Source of the DNA: Allopusillimonas sp008369125
Lineage (GTDB): Bacteria > Pseudomonadota > Gammaproteobacteria > Burkholderiales > Burkholderiaceae_B
Length of the DNA stretch: 64,000 nt
Assembly: GCF_008369125.1 (NCBI RefSeq)
Contig: NZ_VOAY01000003.1
Coordinates: 248,001 to 312,000 of the forward strand
Direction of reading: 5' to 3'
In this document: positions 35,287-44,680 of the stretch, piece by piece
Layout: each line of letters begins with the position of its first letter
Numbering within the stretch: the stretch's first letter is position 1
Translations under genes and position numbers: made by a program
Notes under the pieces: generated by a model
The model's input: only the letters and a program-made list of their open reading frames with translations
Databases searched by the model: none
Told to the model about the DNA's origin: nothing

Positions 35287-35309
35287 GTAAGTAAGTAAGT
35301 AAGTAAGTA
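35287..35309. repeat. (GTAA) tetranucleotide repeat, nearly six copies
   Basis: Five full GTAA units and a partial sixth run without interruption between the Nudix gene and phaM, about 165 bp upstream of the phaM start. Such arrays can gain or lose units by slippage and change promoter spacing. Confidence 0.9.
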
Positions 35310-35473
35310 CCGTGAGCAAACCACGGCGCAGTCAAACATGCCGCCTTCAATTAGACGAAAAAGCCGCTTCCGTTTAAGCTATACGTACCTTGGCGCAGTA
35401 AGGCTCTGCCACTTGCCGGCACGATCGAATGCGCCAATCGCCACCCCTTCAGTTATTACTCCAAGGACTCGTC

Positions 35474-36382
35474 ATGGCATCCGACAACAACAATCCTTTC
35501 ATCTTGCCAGGGCTCGGGCAAACTGGTGATATGGCTCAAAATCCTATTCTTGCAAGCATGGAAATGATGCGACAGGCGTGGCAAGGCCTTGCCGGCGCAG
35601 GCGGCATCGGCGGATCGCCCATGGCAATGCCCACCTCCCCCGAAGAGCTGGACCGACGCATTAAGGATTTGCGCGCCGTCGAAAACTGGCTGCGCATGAA
35701 CCTAACCATGCTGACCAGCACCATTCAGGGCCTGGAGGTGCAGAGCGCCACACTGTCCACGCTGCAATCCTTTATGAGTACCGCAACGGGTGCGGCGCAC
35801 ACCCCAACCATGTCTACCAACGGCCCGTCGCCACTTGAAGTCGCACTGGGCATACGCCGCCCCGGTCAAAACCCGTCGTCAAACCAAGAGCCACCTGCGG
35901 CCACGCCCCCAGTCGCATCACAGCCAGCAGCGGCCGAAGCTGCAACGAACAGCGCTGACGCTTCCCAGCCGGGCACCGACAGCCCTTACGCAGCCCAGGC
36001 AGCTTCTGCTGCACAGGGCTGGTGGGATATGCTGCAAACGCAGTTTGACACCCTGGCAGCGGCAACGGCCGCCACACTCGAGGGCGCGCAGGCGGCAAGC
36101 CAAGAAGCTCAGGCGCAGGCCCAAGCTATGGCCGCGCCGAGCAAAGCAACCAAGTCTCCAGCCACAAAGCGCTCAACGAGCACACGCAAAACTGCTACGA
36201 AAGGCGGCACAAAGTCCACCGGTAAAACGGCACCCAAGCCCGTCGCCAAAAAAGCGACCAAGGCTGCGGCCACAAGCACTTCCAAAACAAGCGCAAAAAC
36301 CAGTAGCGTTGCGTCAGGCGCGCCACAGCGCAGCACAGCCAAGAAAACCGGAACAGCTCGCGGACGTTCAAGCAAAACCTGA
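35474..36382 (+). CDS. phaM: PhaM-type polyhydroxyalkanoate granule regulatory protein
   Basis: In Ralstonia eutropha PhaM binds PHB synthase, activates it and links granules to DNA. The 302-residue protein has the typical N-terminal domain (PTSPEELDRRIKDLRAVENWLRMNLTMLTSTIQGLEVQ), an Ala/Gln/Pro-rich middle, and a histone H1-like tail of about 80 residues rich in Lys, Thr, Ser and Ala, suited to DNA binding. AAGGA precedes ATG 35474. A tetranucleotide repeat lies in its upstream region. The low-complexity parts make only the N-terminal domain informative. Confidence 0.9.
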   Translation: MASDNNNPFILPGLGQTGDMAQNPILASMEMMRQAWQGLAGAGGIGGSPMAMPTSPEELDRRIKDLRAVENWLRMNLTMLTSTIQGLEVQSATLSTLQSFMSTATGAAHTPTMSTNGPSPLEVALGIRRPGQNPSSNQEPPAATPPVASQPAAAEAATNSADASQPGTDSPYAAQAASAAQGWWDMLQTQFDTLAAATAATLEGAQAASQEAQAQAQAMAAPSKATKSPATKRSTSTRKTATKGGTKSTGKTAPKPVAKKATKAAATSTSKTSAKTSSVASGAPQRSTAKKTGTARGRSSKT

Positions 36383-36564
36383 TAAAGGTAAGCGAAGCAA
36401 CCAAGCCTTGCTCAAGGCGTGCGCCCGTCGACAACAGTCAAATACTGTAACAGCGCGGGCCGCGCCAGCGGCTTGCTCATGCCTGCGGCATGTGTATTAT
36501 GTAACCTTGCGGTATACGCACTGAATTTCGTCCATTACTCTCCCACTATTCACTACGCGACCAC

Positions 36565-37935
36565 ATGCTGAATATCGTCATACTCGCTGCCGGGCTCGGC
36601 AAGCGCATGCAATCAGATCTTCCCAAGGTATTGCACCCTCTGGCCGGAAAACCTATGCTGGGCCACGTTCTCGACAACGCAAAACAGCTTAACCCTGGCC
36701 GCATTATTGTTGTGGTGGGCCATGGCGCCGAGCGGGTGCAGCAAGGCTTCTCCGGGCACGAGGAGTTGGAGTTCGCCTTGCAACGCCCTCAACACGGCAC
36801 CGGGCATGCCGTTCAGCAGGCCGTCCCACTGTTGCAGGAGGACGGCAACGACGACGTCACCCTCGTGCTTTATGGTGATGTTCCATTGGTACAGGCCGAC
36901 ACCCTGCAGCGTTTGCTGGACGCTCGGGCGGGTGGCATGGCTGTGCTCACTGAGAAACTCGATGATCCGACGGGTTACGGGCGTATCGTACGCAACGAGC
37001 AGGGCGAAGTGCAGCGCATCGTCGAACACAAAGACGCCACAGCCCAGGAACACACCATTAACGAGGTCAATACCGGCATACTGGCTGCGCCCACGGCACA
37101 CCTTAAAGACTGGTTAAGCCGCATTGACAACAACAACGCCCAGGGCGAGTTTTACCTGACCGATATCGTTGGCCTGGCAGTCCAAGACAGCATACCCGTC
37201 CACGCTTCGCACCCGACTTCAGGCTGGGAAACACTGGGCGTCAACAGCCGTGTGCAACAGGCACAGCTTGAGCGCCAATGGCAGGCCGAACAGGCAAGAC
37301 GGCTACTTGAGCAGGGTGTCACCCTTGCTGATCCGGCGCGCTTTGATCTGCGCGGCGAACTCATTTGCGGTCGTGACGTATTCATTGACGTAGGCTGCGT
37401 ATTTGAAGGGCGGGTCGAGCTCGCCGATGGCGTGCGGATCGGGCCACACTGCGTGGTGCGCGACGCCACCCTGGGCCAAGGCACTCATGTCGAAGCGTTC
37501 AGCCATATCCAGGAAGCACAGGTTGCTGACTCAGCACGCATCGGGCCCTTTGCCCGCCTGCGCCCAGGCGCACAAATTGGTGCCGAGGCGCATGTCGGCA
37601 ACTTTGTCGAAATAAAAAAAAGCACGTTGGGCAAGGGTTCCAAGGCTAACCACCTGGCGTACATTGGCGACGCCGATATCGGGTCGCAGGTCAATATCGG
37701 GGCGGGCACCATTACCTGCAACTATGACGGCGTAAACAAGTACCGCACGGTTATTGAAGACGGCGCGTTCATAGGCTCCGATACTCAACTGGTCGCACCT
37801 GTACGCGTCGGCAAAAACGCCACCATAGGCGCAGGCACCACGCTGACCAAAGACGCGCCAGCCGGCAAGCTAACTCTCTCACGTCCATTTCAGAGCACTC
37901 TGGAAGGTTGGAAACGTCCCGTCAAAAAGACCTAA
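36565..37935 (+). CDS. glmU: bifunctional UDP-GlcNAc pyrophosphorylase / glucosamine-1-phosphate acetyltransferase
   Basis: Makes UDP-N-acetylglucosamine for peptidoglycan and LPS. The 456 residues have the N-terminal nucleotidyltransferase (LAAGLGKRMQSDLPKVLHPLAGKPM) and a C-terminal left-handed beta-helix acetyltransferase with hexapeptide repeats, including GRIVRNEQG, EIKKSTLGKGSKANHLAYIGD and GAGTITCNYDG. The length equals the E. coli enzyme. glmS lies 3.2 kb downstream on the same strand, so both committed steps of amino-sugar synthesis are close together. Confidence 0.98.
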   Translation: MLNIVILAAGLGKRMQSDLPKVLHPLAGKPMLGHVLDNAKQLNPGRIIVVVGHGAERVQQGFSGHEELEFALQRPQHGTGHAVQQAVPLLQEDGNDDVTLVLYGDVPLVQADTLQRLLDARAGGMAVLTEKLDDPTGYGRIVRNEQGEVQRIVEHKDATAQEHTINEVNTGILAAPTAHLKDWLSRIDNNNAQGEFYLTDIVGLAVQDSIPVHASHPTSGWETLGVNSRVQQAQLERQWQAEQARRLLEQGVTLADPARFDLRGELICGRDVFIDVGCVFEGRVELADGVRIGPHCVVRDATLGQGTHVEAFSHIQEAQVADSARIGPFARLRPGAQIGAEAHVGNFVEIKKSTLGKGSKANHLAYIGDADIGSQVNIGAGTITCNYDGVNKYRTVIEDGAFIGSDTQLVAPVRVGKNATIGAGTTLTKDAPAGKLTLSRPFQSTLEGWKRPVKKT

Positions 37936-37936
37936 C

Positions 37937-39334
37937 GTGAGTGCCATAACGCCGGAACGCGTCACAGAGAGTTTGCACGCGCTGCCAGATGGCCTTGATC
38001 AGCCCAGACGTCGATGGGCTGTTATTACCCTGATGCTCGCGCTCACGGTTACCGTGCTCGATGCAACCATGGTTAATGTTGCGCTGCCGGCGGTGGCCAA
38101 GGCGCTGGATATTGACCGGGCAGCCGTGGTGTGGGTGGTCATTGCCTACAGCCTCGTGGTCGTCATTTCGCTACTGCCACTTTCTTCAGTGGCTGAGCGC
38201 ATAGGCTTTCAGCGCATGTTTACGCTGGGCTTGGCGTTGTTCATGGTTTCGTCTCTGGCCTCGGCTGCGGCCAACTCACTGACCTGGCTAGTAGTCTCGC
38301 GCCTGTGCCAGGGGGTGAGCGCATCCATGCTTATGTGCCTATTTGGCGGGCTGGTGCGTAATATCTACCCGCTACGCCGACTGGCCATGGGCATTAGTCT
38401 TAATGCCATGATGGTTGGCCTGATGTCGGTGCTAGGCCCCACCATAGGTGCCTTCATTCTTGAAGTGGCCTCGTGGCACTGGATTTTCCTGCTCAACATA
38501 CCCATCTGCATCGTGACGTTCTTCGGCATACGTTATCTGCCGGAGATTCCTCGCAACAAGACGCGTTTTGACTGGATAGGCTGTGCGCTGAGTGTTCCAT
38601 TTTTCGGCCTGACAATTATCGCGCTCGACGCTATCGTCAAAGACCCGCTACGCGCCGCGATCTGTATTGTGCTGGCCGCCATTTCAGGCTGGGCCCTGCT
38701 GCGACGCTCACGCAATCAGCATGCGCCCATCGTGCCCATTGATCTGCTAAGAATCACGCCCATCGCCTATGCGGTAGGTGCATCAGGCTTTTCTTTTGCA
38801 GCACAAATGGCAGCGTTTATCGCGTTGCCCTTTTATTTCAGGCAAAGCCTGCACTATTCTTACGCAGACGTAGGCTTGCTGCTGGCCGCATGGTCAGTAG
38901 GGGTTGCAGTCATGGCTCCGGTAGCGGGCTATCTGTCAGGGCACTTTAAAGTCGCCGTGCTTTGCGGCATAGGCGCAGCCAGCATGGCACTTGGCATACT
39001 CCTCTTGTTATTGTTACCGGGCGATGCAGTGTTTTTCTGGCCCATGCTCGCCATGCTGATCGGCGGCATTGGCTTTGGTTTCTTCCAGACACCCAATAAC
39101 CGTGCCATGCTGCTGGGCGCCCCCAAGCACCGCAGCGGTGCGGCAGGCGGCCTGCAAGCAACAACACGCGTATTCGGGCAAAGTGCGGGTACGGCCATGG
39201 TGGGCGTGGCATTTAGCCTAAGCTCCAGCAATAGCGTGGTGATAGGCGTTTGTGTATCCATAGCCTGCGCCCTCGCTGCCATGCTGATTAATGTAGTCAG
39301 GTATTTCAGCCCGATTCCAGACGTCGAGCTTTGA
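37937..39334 (+). CDS. MFS exporter, DHA2 type
   Basis: A 465-residue permease with about 14 membrane segments. The DHA2 hallmark LDATMVNVALPAVAKALDID is at the start of helix 1, followed by AYSLVVVISLLPLS and the VLGPTIGAFILEVASWHWIFLLNIPI motif C region. The substrate is unknown; this branch exports drugs and other small molecules. The start is GTG, one base after the glmU stop, so it is probably co-transcribed and coupled to glmU. Confidence 0.9.
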   Translation: MSAITPERVTESLHALPDGLDQPRRRWAVITLMLALTVTVLDATMVNVALPAVAKALDIDRAAVVWVVIAYSLVVVISLLPLSSVAERIGFQRMFTLGLALFMVSSLASAAANSLTWLVVSRLCQGVSASMLMCLFGGLVRNIYPLRRLAMGISLNAMMVGLMSVLGPTIGAFILEVASWHWIFLLNIPICIVTFFGIRYLPEIPRNKTRFDWIGCALSVPFFGLTIIALDAIVKDPLRAAICIVLAAISGWALLRRSRNQHAPIVPIDLLRITPIAYAVGASGFSFAAQMAAFIALPFYFRQSLHYSYADVGLLLAAWSVGVAVMAPVAGYLSGHFKVAVLCGIGAASMALGILLLLLLPGDAVFFWPMLAMLIGGIGFGFFQTPNNRAMLLGAPKHRSGAAGGLQATTRVFGQSAGTAMVGVAFSLSSSNSVVIGVCVSIACALAAMLINVVRYFSPIPDVEL

Positions 39335-39392
39335 GCGCCTACAGCGCCAAGCCATCAGCACTATGCACAACCACTCTCAACAGCAGGTTGCC

Positions 39393-40454
39393 ATGAAAAT
39401 ACTGCAATTAAACTTTGAACGCGGCTGGCGCGGAGGCGAGCGCCAGACACTGCTCTGCATGGACCGCATGCGCGCTCAGGGGCATGAAGTGGCGTTACTG
39501 GCACGCAAAGACGAAGCCCTCGCCATGCGTGCCCGCGAAGACGGCTTTACGGTTCATGAATTTTCAGGTGTGGCGGGCGTTAGCAACTACTTGCTGCGCC
39601 ACGGCCGTTCGTTTGATATTAAGCATGCCCAGACTGCAAACATGGTCACCTGGCTCGCGGCACTCAAGCCATGGTTGGGCGGTGGCCTGGTTTTTACCCG
39701 TCGCACCGCCTTCCCTGTGTCCGCTCGCCGTGAAAGCCGAACACGCTGGAAATGGCGACGTGTCGACGCCCTGGTTGCCATCAGCGAAGCCGCTGCCGCC
39801 GAGCCACGTCGTCTGGAAATCCCAACCGCCCTCATCCGTAGCGCCATCAAAGCCAGGCCTTTTGATGAAGCCCACGCACAGCGCTTTGCCCGCGAATTTA
39901 CGCTGCAAGGCCAACGCGTCCTGGCTACAGCCGCCGCCCTTACACGCGAAAAAGACCCCTTCACGCTTTTGCGAGCCGTCGCGCGCCTCAAACAGGAACG
40001 TGACGACTTTGTTTTCCTGCATCTGGGTGCTGACGGCGACGCCAAAGAAGAGTCCCTCGCGCTGCATAAAGAACTTGGCCTGGGCGACCATTATGTATTT
40101 GCGGGCTTTCAGTCTGATGTCGAAAACCTGTATCGACTGATGGATGTGTTCGTGCTGAGCTCACGCGAAGAGGCGCTGGGCTCCAGCGTGCTGGATGCCT
40201 TCTTGTATGCAGTGCCGGTCGTGGCTTCGGACGCCGGTGGGCTGCCCGAACTGCTGGCCGATGGCCGTGGCCTGCTCTGCCCCGTAGGTGACGATGCCGC
40301 ACTGGCAGTGGCCATGAACAGGCTGCTGGATGACCGCAGTTTGCGTGCCGCCATCACCGAACGGGCAAGCGCGTATGTTGTGCGTGAGCACGACCCAGTC
40401 GCCATGGCGTCACGCTACCTGGCGCTGTACCAGGAAGTGCTGGATAGAAAATAA
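39393..40454 (+). CDS. glycosyltransferase family 4-type protein
   Basis: A 353-residue GT-B fold glycosyltransferase. The N-terminal domain begins KILQLNFERGWRGGERQTL, the glycine-rich acceptor loop. The C-terminal donor domain has the VLATAAALTREKDPFTLLRAVARL start, and the motif SSREEALGSSVLDAFLYAVPVVASDAGGLPELL, in which the E..G..E pattern is replaced by E-ALGSS-VLDA. A role in LPS or capsule sugar transfer is likely but the sugar is unknown. The start at 39393 follows a short AGG element. Confidence 0.85.
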   Translation: MKILQLNFERGWRGGERQTLLCMDRMRAQGHEVALLARKDEALAMRAREDGFTVHEFSGVAGVSNYLLRHGRSFDIKHAQTANMVTWLAALKPWLGGGLVFTRRTAFPVSARRESRTRWKWRRVDALVAISEAAAAEPRRLEIPTALIRSAIKARPFDEAHAQRFAREFTLQGQRVLATAAALTREKDPFTLLRAVARLKQERDDFVFLHLGADGDAKEESLALHKELGLGDHYVFAGFQSDVENLYRLMDVFVLSSREEALGSSVLDAFLYAVPVVASDAGGLPELLADGRGLLCPVGDDAALAVAMNRLLDDRSLRAAITERASAYVVREHDPVAMASRYLALYQEVLDRK

Positions 40455-40527
40455 GTACAGCGAACTAAGCACCAAGCCGTTGAAAGACGAGTGCGGCACG
40501 CCAGAAAGGCTACCCGCGCACGCATAA

Positions 40528-41025
40528 TTATGCCCCTGAAGGGCTGATCACCGTGCGCGTATCGAACTTTGCCCTGTGTACCGAAAAAAACGTTCGCACA
40601 TTGCGGACATTGGCCTGTGACGTAAACACCCTGTGCGCCACAGCATGATAAGCAGGCATGTCGCGCACCTGCATAATCACGATAAAGTCAGGCCCAGGCG
40701 AAACCCGATAGCACTGAGTGACTTCGGCCACGCTGGCAATGCTGGCTTCAAAGGCATCCAGCTGCTCGGCGGTCTGCACATCAAGCGTAATTTCAATAAT
40801 GGCCGTCAGGCTGTTGCCAACTTTGACGGGGTTGAGCACGGCAACCTGTTTTTCGATGACACCCTCTTGCACCAGCCGGCGTACACGCCGCAGGCAAGTT
40901 GGCGCCGAAGCATGCACCCTGCTGGCAAGCTCTTGGTTGGTGAGGCTGCTGTCGGCCTGCATTTGTTCGAGTATGCGCAGATCAAGGTCGTCAAGAGCAG
41001 GTAAAACAGATAAAGGTTGTGACAT
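40528..41025 (-). CDS. Lrp/AsnC family transcriptional regulator
   Basis: A 165-residue regulator with an N-terminal winged helix (LDDLDLRILEQMQADSSLTNQELASRVHASAPTCLRRVRRL) and a C-terminal RAM/AsnC ligand-binding domain (VTQCYRVSPGPDFIVIMQVRDM). Such proteins form octamers and sense amino acids. It is divergent from glmS, and the 154-bp gap contains two identical-core palindromes that are good candidates for its own operators. Confidence 0.93.
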   Translation of the reverse strand: MSQPLSVLPALDDLDLRILEQMQADSSLTNQELASRVHASAPTCLRRVRRLVQEGVIEKQVAVLNPVKVGNSLTAIIEITLDVQTAEQLDAFEASIASVAEVTQCYRVSPGPDFIVIMQVRDMPAYHAVAHRVFTSQANVRNVRTFFSVHRAKFDTRTVISPSGA

Positions 41026-41049
41026 TTATATTAACAACTTCATTTTTAA

Positions 41050-41124
41050 ATGAAATAATATTTCATGACTATATAGCGATGGAATAAATTACCATAATAA
41101 GGTTAATTTAGAAATCTAATTTCT
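41050..41124. promoter_or_regulatory. two GAAAT-N3-ATTTC palindromes between lrp and glmS
   Basis: ATGAAAT-N3-ATTTCAT lies at 41050-41066 and AGAAAT-N3-ATTTCT at 41110-41124. Both have the same 13-bp core geometry with centres about 59 bp apart. The region is very AT-rich, consistent with Lrp-type binding, but the regulator is inferred only from its neighbouring gene. Confidence 0.55.
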
Positions 41125-41179
41125 TAGTATATTGCGCACAATAAAGCCTGTATTGAAACTTCACTAGGGCTTCTACATT

Positions 41180-43012
41180 ATGTGTGGCATTGTCGGCGCT
41201 GTGGCGCAACGTAACATCACCCCTATTTTGCTCGAAGGCCTCAAACGCCTTGAGTACCGCGGCTATGACTCCTGCGGCATTGCTGTTCACGCCGGCGGCG
41301 AATTGCTTCGCGCCCGTAGTACTAAACGCGTAGCTGACTTGCAGCAGCAAGTCGACCAGGCTGGCATCGAAGGCTTTACCGGCATTGCACATACCCGCTG
41401 GGCCACCCACGGTGCCCCCGCCACCCATAATGCGCACCCGCACTTTTCGGGGCATGGCAAAAGCAAGGCGCGCATTGCGCTGGTGCACAATGGCATCATC
41501 GAAAACTATGAAGAACTGCGCACAGAGCTACAGGCCGCAGGCTATTTTTTCGAAAGCCAAACTGACACTGAAGTTATTGCCCATCTGGTCGACCACCTGT
41601 ATGCTGGCGACCTGCTTGAGGCTGTGCAACAGGCCACAAAGCGCCTGCTCGGCGCCTATGCCGTCGCCGTATTCTGTCGCGATGAACCCCACCGTGTGGT
41701 TGGTGCTCGCCAAGGTTCACCCCTGGTCGTGGGCCTGGGCGAAAACGAAAACTTTCTTGCCTCTGACGCGCTGGCACTGGCTGGCACCACCGACCAGATC
41801 ATCTATCTTGAAGATGGCGATGTAGTCGACCTGCAACTGGCCCGTGTCTGGGTAATCGATGCCCAAGGGCGTGAAGTTAACCGCGAGGTGCATACCGTAC
41901 AAGCGTACACCGGCGCGGCTGAGCTTGGCCCTTATCGGCACTACATGCAGAAAGAAATTTTCGAACAGCCCCGTGCCGTTAGCGATACGCTGCAAAACAT
42001 CGAGAACATTTCGCCCGAACTGTTTGGCGACAAAGCCTACAAGGTTTTTCAGGACATCGACAATGTACTGATCCTCGCCTGCGGTACCAGCTATTACGCC
42101 GGCCTCACCGCACGCTACTGGATAGAATCCATTGCGCAAATACCCGTCAATGTAGAAATTGCCAGCGAGTATCGCTACCGTGACAGCGTACCCAACCCGC
42201 GCACACTGGTCGTGACTATTTCACAATCAGGCGAAACCGCCGACACGCTATCAGCCCTCAAGCATGCCCGCAAGCTGGGCATGGACCACACGCTAACCAT
42301 CTGCAACGTTGCCACCAGCGCCATGGTGCGCGAATGCAAGCTGCATTACATTACACGTGCGGGCATAGAAATAGGCGTGGCCTCGACCAAGGCCTTTACT
42401 ACTCAACTGACGGCGCTGTATCTGCTGGCCATGGCGTTGGCACAAACCAAAGGCCGACTCGACGAGCAAAACGAAGCTGAAATGCTCAAAGCCTTGCGTC
42501 ACCTACCTGTTGCCATTAGCGCCGTGCTGGCGCTCGAGCCACAGATTATGGCCTGGGCCGACCGTTTTGCCAGCAAAGAGAACGCTCTCTTTTTGGGTCG
42601 CGGCATGCATTTTCCTATTGCCCTTGAAGGTGCGCTCAAGCTTAAAGAAATCAGCTATATCCACGCCGAAGCCTACCCTGCCGGCGAGTTAAAGCACGGC
42701 CCGCTGGCGCTGGTAACAGAAGCCATGCCTGTGGTCACTATTGCACCACGCGATGAACTGCTAGAAAAGCTTAAGTCGAATATGCAAGAGGTACACGCAC
42801 GCGGCGGTGAGCTGTATGTGTTTGCTGATGCCGACACAAAAATCATTAGCAGCGATGGCATGCACGTGATCCGCATGCCTGAAAACTACGGCAAGCTGTC
42901 ACCTATTCTTCATACGATCCCATTGCAACTGCTGGCGTATCACACGGCATGTGCGCGGGGGACAGATGTGGATAAGCCGCGGAACTTGGCTAAGAGTGTG
43001 ACGGTGGAGTGA
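41180..43012 (+). CDS. glmS: glutamine-fructose-6-phosphate aminotransferase
   Basis: Makes glucosamine-6-phosphate from fructose-6-phosphate and glutamine. The 610 residues start MCGIVGAVA with the nucleophile Cys2 of the glutaminase domain (residues 1-240). Two SIS sugar-isomerase domains follow (CGTSYYAG and TISQSGETADTL) and the protein ends in the conserved NLAKSVTVE tail. The 3' end of this gene is the standard target of Tn7-family elements, and gene content changes from core to accessory right behind it. Confidence 0.98.
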   Translation: MCGIVGAVAQRNITPILLEGLKRLEYRGYDSCGIAVHAGGELLRARSTKRVADLQQQVDQAGIEGFTGIAHTRWATHGAPATHNAHPHFSGHGKSKARIALVHNGIIENYEELRTELQAAGYFFESQTDTEVIAHLVDHLYAGDLLEAVQQATKRLLGAYAVAVFCRDEPHRVVGARQGSPLVVGLGENENFLASDALALAGTTDQIIYLEDGDVVDLQLARVWVIDAQGREVNREVHTVQAYTGAAELGPYRHYMQKEIFEQPRAVSDTLQNIENISPELFGDKAYKVFQDIDNVLILACGTSYYAGLTARYWIESIAQIPVNVEIASEYRYRDSVPNPRTLVVTISQSGETADTLSALKHARKLGMDHTLTICNVATSAMVRECKLHYITRAGIEIGVASTKAFTTQLTALYLLAMALAQTKGRLDEQNEAEMLKALRHLPVAISAVLALEPQIMAWADRFASKENALFLGRGMHFPIALEGALKLKEISYIHAEAYPAGELKHGPLALVTEAMPVVTIAPRDELLEKLKSNMQEVHARGGELYVFADADTKIISSDGMHVIRMPENYGKLSPILHTIPLQLLAYHTACARGTDVDKPRNLAKSVTVE

Positions 43013-43865
43013 TGGGGGGGCTGATACCGAAGTGAAGTGCAGAAATAAAGTCCGCCTTTTCTAATTTTGTCTGATACTTATCTGGCTGAGGCTAAGCTGC
43101 CCGAAATATTACGATGTCGTAAGTTATTTAATTATTCACACGCCAATCGAATACTCAAAATTGGGACGACGTTGGTCAATAAAAGGCGCTTCTCAAGCCA
43201 AGGACGGGATGGCGTTTTGACATTGAAAGGTATGTCGGATATCAGTTAGTTTTGCGTCGGGAGTGTCATTCGCTCTATGGCGATTGTTATCAATGGCAGC
43301 CTCGACCCATTGCTGACGCTCGATTTCTGCCGACTAACGTCTGCTTCGTAGCGGTTGGTGAGAATCGTGCCCTCAACGCATGCTCTAGGCTGTATTACAT
43401 TCATTGGTGACAAGTAATCTCTCGGACTCGGCAATAGAGGTCAAGCGCACTTTTGATCTTGTAAAGCCTCAGAGGCTACCCAGCAACGCAAGATACTTAA
43501 TATCGTAAGGCACGCTGCACAGCGCAACGCCCTTGTGCGCTTGGCACAATGGGGCTTGAGCACGGTCATGGCTTCGAGGGTTTCCATTACGGTATTTATT
43601 AGAAAGATCATTAACGTACAAGCCCTCGACGTGAAAACGTTGGGAAAGTACTGATTTATAGTAGAGTGTCAGTTATAGTCTTAAAGCTCATGTGGTCGTT
43701 ATCTTATGTATTAATTTTTAAATTCGACATGCAATTATGATAATCACCTAAGTGTCTGAAGCTGAGGGCTATGGGCGAGGAAAAGAGCGGTACACCACCA
43801 TCTACCAATTGCTGTGCAGAAATCTAGATACAGCCCCGACATGGCCATAATAAAGGATAGAAACA
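43013..43865. other. 853-bp gap downstream of glmS with no convincing gene
   Basis: The stretch is more AT-rich than the core genes before it. Two short frames (43067-43249 plus, 43246-43434 minus) are not recognisable and lack good starts. An AATAAAGTC at 43044-43052, about 30 bp past the glmS stop, resembles the inner part of a Tn7 end. No terminator for glmS was found. The stretch is probably decayed insert DNA. Confidence 0.5.
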
Positions 43866-44624
43866 ATGGGTTCAGAAAAGTTTGCGCTGGTCACCGGCGC
43901 TGGTTCGGGAATAGGAAAGTGCATTGCGTTGGCGTTAATGCATGAGGGATACTCCGTAGCATTGGCCGGACGCCGCCAGGAGCCTCTTGAGGCTACTGCG
44001 CAAGAAGGCAAGGCCTTGGGCGTGCGCACTCTGGTTGTCCCGACCAACATTAGCGACCCTATTGCCGTCAAGCATTTGTTCGCGCAAATAAAAGAACACT
44101 TCGGCCGCCTCGATCTTCTTTTCAATAATGCTGGCATCTTCATACAAGCAATGTCGCTCGAAGAGCTGGACTTCGAAAAATGGAAGGCCGCAGTAGACAC
44201 CAACCAGACGGGGGCCTTCCTATGTACTCAGGAAGCTTTCCGGCTGATGAAGGATCAGCAGCCGCGTGGTGGCCGTATTATCAACAATGGCTCACTTTCG
44301 GCATATGTCCCTCGCCCCGAGTCGGTGTCATACACCGTTACCAAGCACGCGATGACCGGCCTGACTAAAGCCACATCGCTGGATGGTCGCAAATATGATA
44401 TTGCTTGCGGTCAAATCGACATCGGCAACGCCGCCAGCGAAATGACGGAAGTCATCGCCGACACGGGTGTGTTGCAAGCCGACGGTTCGGTCCGGCCAGA
44501 GCCCATAATGCAAACGGAGCATGTAGCTCGTGCCGTGGTTTATATGGCCAGCCTTCCGCTTGATGCCAACGTCCAGTTCATGACAGTTATGGCCACCAAG
44601 ATGCCCTACATTGGCCGCGGATGA
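43866..44624 (+). CDS. SDR family NAD(P)-dependent oxidoreductase
   Basis: A 252-residue classical short-chain dehydrogenase with the Rossmann motif TGAGSGIG (10-17), NNAG (87-90) and an intact catalytic set: Ser143, Tyr156 and Lys160 (YTVTK). The substrate is unknown. AAAGGA precedes the ATG. It is the first intact gene after glmS and is followed 56 bp later by an Ldh-family dehydrogenase on the same strand, so the two are probably one unit. Confidence 0.92.
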   Translation: MGSEKFALVTGAGSGIGKCIALALMHEGYSVALAGRRQEPLEATAQEGKALGVRTLVVPTNISDPIAVKHLFAQIKEHFGRLDLLFNNAGIFIQAMSLEELDFEKWKAAVDTNQTGAFLCTQEAFRLMKDQQPRGGRIINNGSLSAYVPRPESVSYTVTKHAMTGLTKATSLDGRKYDIACGQIDIGNAASEMTEVIADTGVLQADGSVRPEPIMQTEHVARAVVYMASLPLDANVQFMTVMATKMPYIGRG

Positions 44625-44680
44625 CGCTCCACCACCATGGGCATAAGGCTGTCATCATCTGAGAAGGCGTAATCGTCCAA

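Noticed and set aside
35790..36524. A 244-codon frame overlapping phaM
   Set aside because: Basic, low-complexity translation of the Ala/Lys-rich phaM tail in another frame.
41026..41179. A glmS ribozyme/riboswitch upstream of glmS
   Set aside because: The 154-bp leader is too short and shows none of the ribozyme's conserved core; the element is a feature of Gram-positive bacteria.
43246..43434. A 62-codon minus-strand frame downstream of glmS
   Set aside because: No recognisable family, no good start context; more likely decayed DNA.
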